DNA from: Nocardioides dokdonensis FR1436
GTDB taxonomy: Bacteria; Actinomycetota; Actinomycetes; Propionibacteriales; Nocardioidaceae
Reading direction: 5' to 3'
NCBI RefSeq assembly: GCF_001653335.1
Contig: NZ_CP015079.1
Location: 1,612,001 to 1,676,000, forward strand
Length of the DNA: 64,000 nt
How positions within the stretch are numbered: position 1 is the first letter of the stretch; every line of letters begins with the position of its first letter. A model generated the notes under the pieces. That model did no database searches and was not told the DNA's origin. It saw only the letters and a program-made list of their open reading frames with translations. Shown here one piece after another: positions 50,881-59,719 of this stretch. Made by a program: the position numbers and the translations under genes.

Positions 50881-50886
50881 CCTATA
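50881..50886 (-). promoter_or_regulatory. -10 element of the LysR gene promoter
   Basis: TATAGG on the minus strand ends 9 bp before the GTG at 50871. Confidence 0.4.
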
Positions 50887-50977
50887 CCTCGTGCTGGAAA
50901 GTCAGGCTACCCCTATGTCTACTGGCGGGTCAGAATAGAGCCAGACAACGTGTCTCCGAGCCGTGAAAGGAATCGCC

Positions 50978-51160
50978 GTGCTCACTCACCTCTGCACCTC
51001 CTGCAGCAAGCGCCAGATCATCTTCCCCACCCAGTTCACGGCGGTCACCGCCTCGGAGCAGGGCCCCGTCGCCACCTTCGACTGCTGGTGCGGCGCCGAG
51101 CAGTCCGCCCCGCTGGGCTGGGCGGCTGCCGAGCCCCGCAAGCGCGTCCTCGCCGCCTGA
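50978..51160 (+). CDS. Small protein with CxxC and CxC cysteine pairs (60 aa)
   Basis: A 60-residue protein, MLTHLCTSCSKRQIIFPTQF..., with CTSC (Cys6, Cys9) and CWC (Cys36, Cys38), a spacing that suggests a zinc ribbon. The GTG at 50978 has GAAAGGA 6 bp upstream, so the longer reading from 50963 is not preferred. It is divergent from the LysR gene and might be its target. I do not recognise a family; the protein is probably cytosolic. Confidence 0.7.
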   Translation: MLTHLCTSCSKRQIIFPTQFTAVTASEQGPVATFDCWCGAEQSAPLGWAAAEPRKRVLAA

Positions 51161-51275
51161 GCGACACCGACGTCGTACGCCGCCGCCTCGCCGCCGCCTG
51201 ATTTCTCGCGGCCGGGGCGGCGTCTGTATGCTTCGCCGGGTTGCCTGTCGCCGGTCCGCCGGATGTGGGCAGCAC

Positions 51276-51351
51276 GCCGCCTTAGCTCAGTCGGTAGAGC
51301 ATCTCACTCGTAATGAGAAGGTCGTCGGTTCGATTCCGACAGGCGGCTCCA
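51276..51351 (+). tRNA. tRNA-Thr (anticodon CGT)
   Basis: Complete cloverleaf: acceptor GCCGCCT/AGGCGGC, D arm GCTC-AGTCGGTA-GAGC, anticodon stem TCTCA/TGAGA with loop CTCGTAA (CGT at 51309-51311), variable AGGTC, T arm GTCGG-TTCGATT-CCGAC, discriminator T at 51348 and an encoded CCA (51349-51351). It reads ACG codons. Confidence 0.96.
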
Positions 51352-51491
51352 TGTGATGTCGCAGGACATACCGGACAGCCGAACCCTCAGGTCGTGGGTC
51401 CGGCCCTCGGGTCTTGCGGCGCTCGCGGTGCTTCGCGTCGCCGCCGCGCTAGTCCTGCGCACGGCCGAGACCGTCCGCCCGACAGACACGC
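51352..51491. other. Intergenic sequence after the tRNA
   Basis: 140 bp with no coding bias and no repeat of the tRNA 3' end. No integrase or attachment-site duplication is seen nearby. Confidence 0.4.
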
Positions 51492-51531
51492 ACGTCGGGC
51501 TGCCCCCCACACGAGAGGGACAGCCCGACGT
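51492..51531. terminator. Hairpin between the tRNA and the hydrolase remnant
   Basis: An 11-bp stem (ACGTCGGGCTG with CAGCCCGACGT), one mismatch, then 3 more pairs, followed by TTCGG. It could end the tRNA transcript or the minus-strand unit. Confidence 0.6.
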
Positions 51532-51546
51532 TCGGAGAGGGTGCTG

Positions 51547-51648
51547 CTACATCCGGTCCACCGGCTTGTCGACCACGAAGTCGTGGATGACCCGGCCCAT
51601 GGAGTAGGTGAAGGTGACGTCGCCGTACAGCAGCGACGTGATGTTCAG
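51547..51648 (-). pseudogene. C-terminal gene remnant (33 codons) without a start
   Basis: On the minus strand one frame reads LNITSLLYGDVTFTYSMGRV...VVDKPVDRM and a TAG (51547-51549). All 33 codons end in G or C, as in real genes of this genome, while the same frame just upstream loses that bias at GGATCCAC and carries no usable start codon or ribosome binding site. It therefore looks like the 3' end of a gene whose 5' part was deleted. It is not in frame with the hydrolase gene that ends at 51665. The family is not recognised. Confidence 0.5.
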
Positions 51649-51664
51649 TGGATCCGGACCAGGA

Positions 51665-52555
51665 TCAGGCCCAGCGCTGGACGAACTCGGCGGCGGCGGC
51701 GTTGACGACGTCGGGGTGCGAGGCGCTCATGAAGTGCTGACCGCCCTCGACGACGCGCAGCTCGGCGTCGGACGAGCCGGTGAAGAAGGTGATCTCCTCC
51801 TCGGCGTTGGCGACCGAGTACACCTGGTCCGCGGTGCCCTGCAGCCACAGCACCGGGCACCGCACGCCGTCGAGCCGCGCGTGCAGGCCGTCGCGGTCGC
51901 GCAGGTTGATGGTGCACACCCGCAGCCGGTGCCGACCGTCGTCGCCGGTGTAGTTCTGCTGGTAGACCGAGTGCCAGAAGCCCCGCTCGTCCTCGGACAC
52001 GTCCTCGCCGAGCCCGGCGCCGAGCACCGCGTCGACGAAGTCGGTGGGCACCACCCAGTCGTCGCCGACGGGCTCGGCCAGCGCGTCGATCGAGGGAGAG
52101 CAGAACTCGATGCCGTCCCAGCAGCCCCGCTCGCGGCTGCGCGGGGACTCGTAGTCCATCGAGGTGCCGAGCAGGAGGACCCCTTGCACGGTCGCGGGGG
52201 CCAGCATCGCCATCCGGGCCGCGATCCAGCCGCCCTGCGAGGTGCCGAGCACGAAGGCCCGCTCGATGCCGAGGGCCTCGAGCACCTGCAGGTTGGCCAC
52301 CGCGCTGTCCCAGTAGGTGAACTGCTCGTACGCCGCCCGCGTCGCTCCGTGCCCGAAGGGCTCGATGGACAGGAGGTTCGCCGCGCCGCTGAGCTCCTCG
52401 CTCGCGAACTGGGGCCGGTAGAGCTCGACCGAGGTGGTGAAGGAGTTCACCAGCACGAGGGTCGGCTTCGAGGCGTCGTACTCCTCGCCGAACCGGTAGC
52501 CGATCTGTGAGCCGCCGAGGTGGGGGACGCTGACGGTCTGGGTGTCGTTGCTCAA
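51665..52555 (-). CDS. Alpha/beta-fold hydrolase
   Basis: A 296-residue alpha/beta hydrolase. TLVLVNSFTTS is the oxyanion-hole region, VLGTSQGGWIAA is the nucleophile elbow (Ser106), WLQGTADQVY supplies the acid and GGQHFMSASHPDVV supplies the His. The best start is the TTG at 52555, with GAGGAG just upstream, giving MSNDTQTVSVPHLGGSQIGYRFG; longer readings extend into a non-conserved arginine-rich leader. The substrate is unknown. It is divergent from the large regulator at 52814. Confidence 0.8.
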   Translation of the reverse strand: MSNDTQTVSVPHLGGSQIGYRFGEEYDASKPTLVLVNSFTTSVELYRPQFASEELSGAANLLSIEPFGHGATRAAYEQFTYWDSAVANLQVLEALGIERAFVLGTSQGGWIAARMAMLAPATVQGVLLLGTSMDYESPRSRERGCWDGIEFCSPSIDALAEPVGDDWVVPTDFVDAVLGAGLGEDVSEDERGFWHSVYQQNYTGDDGRHRLRVCTINLRDRDGLHARLDGVRCPVLWLQGTADQVYSVANAEEEITFFTGSSDAELRVVEGGQHFMSASHPDVVNAAAAEFVQRWA

Positions 52556-52813
52556 GATGCTCCTCAGGATGAGCCCGGGGCCGGATCGTCCGCGGACGAG
52601 CGGCCGGGCGTGGAGGCGTGCCGGGGATGGAGCGAGATGCCGCACGCCGCTGGCTCGCGGCGTCCCCGCCACGCTAGCCCCGGACAGCGGCGGTGGCCAT
52701 GGGTGCCAGGGACCCGCCCGAGGGCGAGGTGCTGCCGCCCGCTTCCGGTTAAGATCCGGTGCCGCGCAGGACGCGCGGGGAGGCCCGCCTCCGCGAGCGT
52801 GGAGGCACCGACG

Positions 52814-55800
52814 ATGGTAGCGACGGGCTCACCAGGGACCCCGCACGGCTCGGCACCGCCCCCCGACGTGCGCAGCGCCGTCGTGCGGCGGCTGGTGGCC
52901 GGAAGCGACCGCAGCTCCTCCCTCGACCGCCTGTGCGAGCTGGCCGCCGCGCTGCTCGACGCCGGCTCCGCCCAGGTGTCGCTGATCGGCGAGACCCAGG
53001 TCGTGGTCGGCGGTCACGGCGCCGGGAGCGCCGCCGTCGGGATCGAGACGCCGGCCGAGGACTCCCTGTGCACCGTCACCGTCGGGCTCGGCGCACCCCT
53101 GGTGGTGCCCGACGCCGTGGCCGACGTCCGGGTGGGTGGCCTGCCCCCGGTCACCTCCGGCGCGGTCGGTGCCTACCTGGGCGTCCCCCTGGTGGCCTCC
53201 GGCGGCCAGGTCGTGGGCGCCCTGTGCGTCTACGACGTCGCGCCCCACGAGTGGTCGCCGCTCGACGAGAGCACCCTGCAGCGGCTGGCGCAGGCGGTGG
53301 TCGGCGACCTCGAGCTCGCCGCGCTGAGCTCTGACTACGAGGTGCAGCAGGTGGCCTGGCGGTTGGCGACGGATGCCGCGGGCGTCGGCGCCTGGGAGTG
53401 GGACCTGCCCTCCGGCGAGCTGAGGTTCGACGACCGGCTGCTCGAGATCTTCGGCTTCGACCACGACTCGTTCGGCGGCACCATCGAGGCCTTCACCGAC
53501 GTCGTCCACGTCGAGGACGTGCCGCGCGTGACGGCGGCGCTGGACCGGGCGATCGCCTCCTGCGGCGAGTACGCCGCCGAGTACCGCATCAACCTGCCCG
53601 GGGGCGGGGTGCGGTGGATCGCGGCCCGCGGCCGAGCGCTCGGCGACGAGCGCGGACAGGCGGTGCGCGTGCTGGGTGCGGCGTACGACACCACGGCCGT
53701 GCAGGAGGGCGAGGCCCGGGTCGCGCGGGTCCTGGAGTCGATGCCCACGGCGTTCTTCCAGCTCGACCGCTCGTGGCGGTTCGCCTACCTCAACGGCGAG
53801 GCCGAGCGGCTGCTCGGTCGCAGCCGCGAGGAGCTGGCCGGCCAGGACATCTGGACCTCCTTCCCGGCCGCCGTCGGCAGCGACTTCGAGCACCACTACC
53901 GGCTCAGCGCCCGCACCGGCGAGCCCGTCGCCTTCGACGCCTACTACCCCGAGCCGCTCGACGCCTGGTACGAGGTGCGGGGCTGGCCCAACCCCGACGG
54001 CCTGGCCGTCTACTTCGTCGACGTGACCGCCCGGCACCGGGCCCAGGAGCAGGTGGTCCGCACAGCGCGGCGCGACGCGCTGGTGGCCGCGGTGACCGAG
54101 CAGCTCGCCGGCACCCTCGACCTCGAGGAGGCGGTGGCGCGGCTGGGGGCACTGGTCGTGCCCGAGCTCGGCGACTGGTGCGTGGCGACGCTGGTGGAGG
54201 AGCCCGGTCACGAGGGGCGCCTGCCCGGCCTGCGCGACGTCGGCGGGTGGCACCGCGACCGCGACGCCCAGCCCCTCGTCGACCGCTTCGCCGAGGTGCG
54301 TCTGACCCGCCTGGTCGACCAGTCCTTCCTGCCCGCCGTCCTGGCCGCGGACCGCCCGATCGTCGCGACCGGGGCGACCGAGGGCCTGTGCAGCATCTTC
54401 GAGGAGGGCGAGGTGCCCGACCTGGTGCGCCGGCTCGCCCCCGAGCACGTGGCGGTCGTCAGCCTGCGGGGACGCGATCGCGTCGTCGGGCTGCTGACGG
54501 TGCTGCGCGACTCCGCCCGCGGGGGCTTCAGCGGCAACGACCTCGACACCCTGGGTCAGGTCGCGGAACGGGCCGGTCTCGCGGTCGACAACGCGCGGCT
54601 CTTCGCCGAGCAGCGGGACCTGGCCGAGGGGCTCCAGCGCAGCCTGCTCACGGCGCCGCCGCAGCCCGACCACCTCGAGATCGTGGTGCGCTACGAGGCC
54701 GCGGCCGAGACCGCGCAGGTGGGCGGCGACTGGTACGACGCGTTCGTCCAGGACGCCGGCGCCACGATGCTGGTCATCGGCGACGTGGTCGGTCACGACA
54801 CCGCCGCCGCGGCCGCCATGGGCCAGGTCCGCAACCTGCTGCGCGGGGTGTCGGTCTTCAGCGGCCTGGGCCCCGGCGACGTGCTGCACGGCGTCGACCG
54901 GGCCCTCGACACGCTGGGGGTGGACACCACCGCCACTGCCGTCCTCGCCCGCCTCGAGCAGACCCCGGAGGAGGTCGAGGAGGGCGTGACCCGGCTGCGG
55001 TGGTCCAACGCCGGGCACCCACCCCCGGCCGTGCTGACGCCCGAGGGCACCGTCGACCTGCTGCTCACCGACGATCCCGACCTGCTGCTGGGCCTCGACC
55101 CCGACGTACGACGCGGGGAGCAGCAGGTGGTGCTGCGGCGCGGCTCGACGGTGCTGCTCTTCACCGACGGCCTGGTCGAGCGCCGCGGCGAGGACCTCGA
55201 CGTGGGCCTGGAGCGGCTGCGGCGCGAGCTGGCCAGCCTGGCCGTGGGCGACCCTCCGCTCGACGAGCTGTGCGACCGGCTGCTGGCCCGGATGGTGCCC
55301 AGCGTGCGGGAGGACGACATCGCGCTGGTCGCCGTCAGGCTGCACGAGCAGGACGGCCCGCCGCCGTCGCGGCGCGTCCAGCCGGGCCCCGGCGTCGAGG
55401 CGGTCGAGCTCGAGCGGTCACCCACGGTGAGCGGCCGGATCGTGCGGACCCGCTTCCCCGCCGACCCCGCGAGCGTCCCGGGCGCGCGGCGGTTCGTGCG
55501 TGAGGCGCTGCGCGGGCGCGGCGCCGAGCTGGTCGACGACGCGGAGCTGTGCGTGGGCGAGCTGGCCGCCAACGCCGCGCTGCACAGCGGTGGGGCGATG
55601 ATGGACGTCTCGGTGCGCCTCGACCACGGCGCCACCACGGTCGCGGTGACGGACGAGGGCGACGTGCCCGTCGAGGCCCTGATGCCCCGTCTGGTCGTCG
55701 AGCCCGGCGCGGCTCACTCCGAGCCCACGACCGGGCGCGGGCTGGGGATCGTCTCCGTCCTCGCCGACGACTGGGGGGTCGAGCGGGTCCCCGGTGGCAC

Positions 55801-56365
55801 GAGGGTCTGGGCGCGGCTCGTCGACGAGCGCGTCGACAGCGTCGTACGCCCGCCCGACTCGGCGCCCGGCCCCGAGCAGGGGCCACGGGCCGACGCGGTC
55901 GCCGGGTCCGAGCGGGTGCACCTGCGGGCCTGCCCCGTGGAGCTGTGGTTGCGCCAGGACGCGCACATCGACGAGCTGGTCCGGGACCTGCAGCTGTTGT
56001 CCGCGACCCACGCGCTCGATCCCGCGCTGGGCTCGATGAGCGAGGTGCGCGACCTCCTCGCCGTCTTCGGCCCCGTCCGTCGGGCCATCCGTCGCTCGGT
56101 CGAGGACGCCCGCTCGCGGGGGCTGGCCGAGGTGGACGTCGTGGTGCAGCTGCCGCCCTCGGTGGCGGACGACGCCGCACGCCTGCACCGGCTCCTCACC
56201 GCTACCGACGTGAGCCTCGACGAGGAGCGGCTGCTGACGGTGCGCGCCGAGCCGGAGGTGCTGCGGTTGCGGGCGTGGATGATCGCCCAGGTCCGCGGCC
56301 AGACGGAACGCCCAGACGAGGGTGAGCCGTGGCCGGCCTGGTTGCGGCGTACCGTGCCCGGCTGA
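52814..56365 (+). CDS. Multidomain GAF-PAS-PAS-GAF-PP2C-ATPase regulator (RsbU/RsbW-like), 1183 aa
   Basis: A soluble signalling protein. In order: GAF (about 20-170), PAS with VGAWEWDLPSGELRFDDRLLEIFGF (180-298), second PAS (303-410), GAF (420-600), SpoIIE-type PP2C phosphatase (608-843) with metal-binding GGDWYDA (Asp639), IGDVVGHD (Asp657), FTDGLVERR (Asp785) and REDDIALVAVR (Asp834/835), and an RsbW-like HATPase (870-1003) with ELAANAALHSG, VTDEGD and TGRGLGI. Residues about 1010-1183 form a helical C-terminal domain I cannot place. It could both dephosphorylate a STAS antagonist (such as the protein at 33173) and act as anti-sigma kinase. GGAGG lies 8 bp before the ATG. Confidence 0.88.
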   Translation: MVATGSPGTPHGSAPPPDVRSAVVRRLVAGSDRSSSLDRLCELAAALLDAGSAQVSLIGETQVVVGGHGAGSAAVGIETPAEDSLCTVTVGLGAPLVVPDAVADVRVGGLPPVTSGAVGAYLGVPLVASGGQVVGALCVYDVAPHEWSPLDESTLQRLAQAVVGDLELAALSSDYEVQQVAWRLATDAAGVGAWEWDLPSGELRFDDRLLEIFGFDHDSFGGTIEAFTDVVHVEDVPRVTAALDRAIASCGEYAAEYRINLPGGGVRWIAARGRALGDERGQAVRVLGAAYDTTAVQEGEARVARVLESMPTAFFQLDRSWRFAYLNGEAERLLGRSREELAGQDIWTSFPAAVGSDFEHHYRLSARTGEPVAFDAYYPEPLDAWYEVRGWPNPDGLAVYFVDVTARHRAQEQVVRTARRDALVAAVTEQLAGTLDLEEAVARLGALVVPELGDWCVATLVEEPGHEGRLPGLRDVGGWHRDRDAQPLVDRFAEVRLTRLVDQSFLPAVLAADRPIVATGATEGLCSIFEEGEVPDLVRRLAPEHVAVVSLRGRDRVVGLLTVLRDSARGGFSGNDLDTLGQVAERAGLAVDNARLFAEQRDLAEGLQRSLLTAPPQPDHLEIVVRYEAAAETAQVGGDWYDAFVQDAGATMLVIGDVVGHDTAAAAAMGQVRNLLRGVSVFSGLGPGDVLHGVDRALDTLGVDTTATAVLARLEQTPEEVEEGVTRLRWSNAGHPPPAVLTPEGTVDLLLTDDPDLLLGLDPDVRRGEQQVVLRRGSTVLLFTDGLVERRGEDLDVGLERLRRELASLAVGDPPLDELCDRLLARMVPSVREDDIALVAVRLHEQDGPPPSRRVQPGPGVEAVELERSPTVSGRIVRTRFPADPASVPGARRFVREALRGRGAELVDDAELCVGELAANAALHSGGAMMDVSVRLDHGATTVAVTDEGDVPVEALMPRLVVEPGAAHSEPTTGRGLGIVSVLADDWGVERVPGGTRVWARLVDERVDSVVRPPDSAPGPEQGPRADAVAGSERVHLRACPVELWLRQDAHIDELVRDLQLLSATHALDPALGSMSEVRDLLAVFGPVRRAIRRSVEDARSRGLAEVDVVVQLPPSVADDAARLHRLLTATDVSLDEERLLTVRAEPEVLRLRAWMIAQVRGQTERPDEGEPWPAWLRRTVPG

Positions 56366-56436
56366 GGGTCCGGGCGGGAGCCCGGGCTCGTCGACGAGTC
56401 GACCGGCACGATCTCCACCGACCGAACGGGACAGCT

Positions 56437-58101
56437 GTGAACGACCTCATCTTCGCCAACGGACGGCTCTTCGACGGGCTGACCTACCACCACGACAACG
56501 CCGTGGGCGTGCGGGGCAGGAAGATCTACGCCGTGGGCCCGCTCGACCGGGTCCGCGAGGAGATGTCCGCGGCCGGCCGGAAGATCGAGGAGGTCGACGC
56601 CGCCGGGGGCCTGGTGATGCCGGCCTTCCACGACGCACACGTCCACCCGCTGATCGGGGGCCTGGAGCTGCGCAGCGCCCTGCTCACCGACTGCAGCAGC
56701 GCCGAGGAGTGCCTCGACACCATCGCCGACGCGGTCGCCGAGCAGGGCGACGCGCAGCGCGACGCCTGGTTCCGCGGTGGCGGCTGGTCGCTGGAGCACT
56801 TCGACCCACGCACGGGGCCGACCGCGGAGATGCTGGACCGCGTCGTACCCGACCGGCCGGCTTTCCTGCCCAGCAACGACCACCACAACGCCTGGGTGAA
56901 CACCCGCGCGCTGCAGCTCGCCGGCATCGACAAGCACACCCCCGACCCGGAGGACGGCTGGATCGAGCGGGACGACGACGGGAACCCGACCGGCACGCTG
57001 CGCGAGTCCGCCGCGGGGCTGGTGCACCGGCTCGTCGACACGACCCGCGAGGAGAAGGCTGCGGCGCTGCGCGACGCCCAGGCGCACCTGCACTCGTGGG
57101 GGATCGTGGGCTGGCAGGACGCCCTGGTCGGTGGGTACGCCGGCATCGACGACCCGACCCAGGCCTACCTCGACCTCGTGGCGGCCGACGAGCTCACCGC
57201 GCGCGTGCGGCTCGCCCTGTGGTGGGACCGCCACAGGGGCGTGGAGCAGGTCGAGGAGCTGGAGGCGGAGCGCGCCCGGCTCGCCGAGGCCGGCCTCGAC
57301 GCGGGCTCGGTCAAGCTGATGGTCGACGGCGTCTCCGAGACCCTGACCATGGCGGTGGACGAGCCCTACCTCGGCGGCGCCCGCTGTCCCTGCGCCGGAG
57401 GGGAGCGGGGCCTCACCTTCCTCGGCCCCGAGCAGCTGGACGAGGCCGTGACCGCCCTGGACGCCGCAGGCTTCCAGGCACACTTCCACGCCCTGGGCGA
57501 CCGGGCCGTGCGGACCTCCCTCGACGCGATCGCCGCCGCGCGACGCCACAACGGGTGGAGCCACCAGCGCCACCAGCTCGCGCACCTGCAGCTGGTCGCG
57601 CCCCGCGACCGCAACCGGTTCCGCCTGCTCGGCGCGATCGCGAACGTCGAGGGGATGTGGGCCCGCTACAACACGCCCGCGGTGCAGATGGTCGAGCCCT
57701 ACCTCGACGAGGAGCGTCGCGAGTGGCAGTACCCGTTCGCCGACATCGTCGACAGCGGGGCCCTCGTGGCGGGCGGCTCGGACTGGCCGATCAACCCGCC
57801 CGACCCGATGGAGGGCATCCACGTCCTGGTGAACCGTTCCTCGCGCAGCACCGACGAGCGCGACGAGGAGCCCCCGATGCGCGACGAGCAGGGGCTCACC
57901 CTGAGCCAGGCCCTGCAGGCCTACACGAGCGGTGCCGCCCATGCCAACCACCAGGAGGACTCCGGCAACCTCCGGGTCGGGGCCTCCGCCGACATCCTGG
58001 TCCTGGACCGGGACCCGTTCGACCTGCACGAGGACGAGATTGGCTCCGCGGAGCCGGTCACCGCCTGGGCGCGGGGCTCGGAGGTCTACCGCCGCGACTG
58101 A
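56437..58101 (+). CDS. Amidohydrolase family 3 (YtcJ-like) metal-dependent hydrolase
   Basis: A 554-residue amidohydrolase. The metal motif HDAHVH (His68, His70) follows VMPAFHDAHVHP, and GGWSLEHFDPRTGPTAEMLD, FHALGDRAVRTSLDAI and LVAGGSDWPINPPDPM are typical of the YtcJ/N-substituted formamide deformylase-like group. The protein is cytosolic, and the substrate is unknown (an amide, imide or cyclic amide). The GTG at 56437 (MNDLIFANGRLFDG) is chosen because it starts the conserved beta-sandwich strand. It is 71 bp after the large regulator and is followed at once by the 58115-58180 repeat array. Confidence 0.87.
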   Translation: MNDLIFANGRLFDGLTYHHDNAVGVRGRKIYAVGPLDRVREEMSAAGRKIEEVDAAGGLVMPAFHDAHVHPLIGGLELRSALLTDCSSAEECLDTIADAVAEQGDAQRDAWFRGGGWSLEHFDPRTGPTAEMLDRVVPDRPAFLPSNDHHNAWVNTRALQLAGIDKHTPDPEDGWIERDDDGNPTGTLRESAAGLVHRLVDTTREEKAAALRDAQAHLHSWGIVGWQDALVGGYAGIDDPTQAYLDLVAADELTARVRLALWWDRHRGVEQVEELEAERARLAEAGLDAGSVKLMVDGVSETLTMAVDEPYLGGARCPCAGGERGLTFLGPEQLDEAVTALDAAGFQAHFHALGDRAVRTSLDAIAAARRHNGWSHQRHQLAHLQLVAPRDRNRFRLLGAIANVEGMWARYNTPAVQMVEPYLDEERREWQYPFADIVDSGALVAGGSDWPINPPDPMEGIHVLVNRSSRSTDERDEEPPMRDEQGLTLSQALQAYTSGAAHANHQEDSGNLRVGASADILVLDRDPFDLHEDEIGSAEPVTAWARGSEVYRRD

Positions 58102-58114
58102 CCGCCGGCCGAGC

Positions 58115-58180
58115 AGTCACTTCTGCACCACCGACCAGTCACTTGTGCACCCTCCAGAAGTCAGCTCTGCACCGCGGAGA
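58115..58180 (+). repeat. 22-bp-period tandem repeat array after the amidohydrolase gene
   Basis: Three 22-bp units (58115-58136, 58137-58158, 58159-58180) beginning AGTCACTTCTGCACC, AGTCACTTGTGCACC and AGTCAGCTCTGCACC. It starts 13 bp after the stop. The sequence is unrelated to the GACCCGG family, but the period and location are the same. Confidence 0.75.
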
Positions 58181-58510
58181 TGCTCCTGGAGGCAGGGACC
58201 CCCGTGCTTCGTCAGGCAGGTGGTTCGACCCGCCGTCGCGTCGGGAGCTGTGGCCGCGCCGTAGCCGGAAGGACCGAAGGGGCCATGGCCGGCGTCCGCC
58301 CCGCGGGGACCGGGCGTCGGTCGGCCGTTCGGTCCTCCTGACTACGAGAGGCCGGGACCGACCCCACATCCGGAGCGTCGCAGGGCTGGGGGGAGCGCGT
58401 CCGGGAACTGGCGACGGCTCGGCGCTCGCGGCGCTGGTAACTTGGGCGCTTCCGACCACGCCCGGGGTCCGGCCCCGCCGTCCCGCCGTTCCCCGAGGAG
58501 TCGATCAGTC
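58181..58510. other. Intergenic region before the YibE/F gene
   Basis: 330 bp with no convincing gene on either strand. A TAACTT hexamer at 58438-58443 is a possible -10 for the next gene, 67 bp ahead of its ATG. Confidence 0.4.
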
Positions 58511-59719
58511 ATGGGTGGGCACCACCGCAGGCCGGGCCGCGACGAGCTCGTGCGCACGCCCCGCGCCGCGTGGCTGGTGCTGGCGCCGATCGCGCTGCTG
58601 ACCCTGGCGGCGATGGTGTGGCTGTGGCCCACCGAGGACCTGTCCCCACCCGAGGGCCAGAGCGGTGTGGCGCAGTACCAGGGCAGCATCTCCGCGATCG
58701 AGCGCACCGAGTGCACCGAGGAGCTCAGCGACGACGTCAACGGCTGCGGCACCGCCACGGTGGCGCTGGAGGTGCCTGAGGACGACCCGCGTGAGAACCC
58801 GGTCGAGACCGCGGACGTGCCGCTGCCCAACGGGCCCGGCGCACCCGAGGTCGACGAGGGCGACGACGTCGTGCTGATCCTCAACGAGACCCCCGACGGG
58901 GAGTCCTACGCCATCGTCGACCACCAGCGCGGCACCGGCCTGGTGCTGCTCGTGGGGGCCTTCGTGCTGGCGATGGTGGCGTTCGGGCGCTGGCGCGGCG
59001 TGAGCGCGCTGGCCGGTCTCGGCGTCACCTTCGTGCTGCTGCTCTACTTCGTGGTGCCCGCGATCCTCGCGGGCTCACCGCCCCTGCTGGTCGCGATCGT
59101 CGGCTCGGCCGCGATCATGCTCACCGTCCTGTACCTGACCCACGGGCTCGCGGCCACGACCACGGTCGCAGTGCTCGGCACCCTGGCCAGCCTCACCCTC
59201 ACCGGCCTGCTCTCCGCGCTGGCTGTCTCCGCGCTGCACCTGACCGGGGTCACCGACGACCTCTCGCTGGCCGTCGGGACGACCCAGGGTGTGAACACGC
59301 AAGGCCTGCTGCTGGCCGGCATCGTCATCGGTTCGCTGGGCGTGCTCGACGACGTCACCGTCACCCAGGCCGCCACCGTCGCCGAGCTCGCGCGCGCCAA
59401 CCCGGCGTACGGCGCCCGCCAGCTCTTCGTCGCCGGCAGCCGGGTGGGGCGCTCCCACATCGCCTCGGTCGTGAACACCATCGTGCTGGCGTACGCCGGC
59501 TCCGCGCTGCCGCTGCTGATCCTGATCGTGGCCAACACCGAGTCCTTCGGCGGCGTCGTGACCGACCAGATCATCGCCCAGGAGGTGGTGCGCAGCGTCG
59601 TGGCCACCCTCGGCCTGGTCGCTGCGGTGCCGCTCACCACGGGGCTGGCGGCGGTGGTGCTGCGCGCTCACCCCAGGACGGTCAGCGGCAGGCCCTCGCA
59701 GGGAAGCACGGTCGCGTAG
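58511..59719 (+). CDS. YibE/F-like multipass membrane protein
   Basis: A 402-residue membrane protein of the YibE/F family. An N-terminal segment (AWLVLAPIALLTLAAMVWLW) precedes an extracytoplasmic domain (about 45-130) with a cysteine pair (TECTEELSDDVNGCG). Seven or so membrane segments follow, including GSLGVLDDVTVTQAATVAELARANP, the conserved family motif. The function is unknown; some relatives are linked to large exported protein or peptide systems. The ATG has GAGGAG about 11 bp upstream. Its 3' end overlaps the convergent Cache gene by 52 bp. Confidence 0.85.
   Translation: MGGHHRRPGRDELVRTPRAAWLVLAPIALLTLAAMVWLWPTEDLSPPEGQSGVAQYQGSISAIERTECTEELSDDVNGCGTATVALEVPEDDPRENPVETADVPLPNGPGAPEVDEGDDVVLILNETPDGESYAIVDHQRGTGLVLLVGAFVLAMVAFGRWRGVSALAGLGVTFVLLLYFVVPAILAGSPPLLVAIVGSAAIMLTVLYLTHGLAATTTVAVLGTLASLTLTGLLSALAVSALHLTGVTDDLSLAVGTTQGVNTQGLLLAGIVIGSLGVLDDVTVTQAATVAELARANPAYGARQLFVAGSRVGRSHIASVVNTIVLAYAGSALPLLILIVANTESFGGVVTDQIIAQEVVRSVVATLGLVAAVPLTTGLAAVVLRAHPRTVSGRPSQGSTVA

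Noticed and set aside
51276..51664. Possible integration site at tRNA-Thr
   Set aside because: No direct repeat of the tRNA 3' end, integrase gene or composition change is visible downstream.
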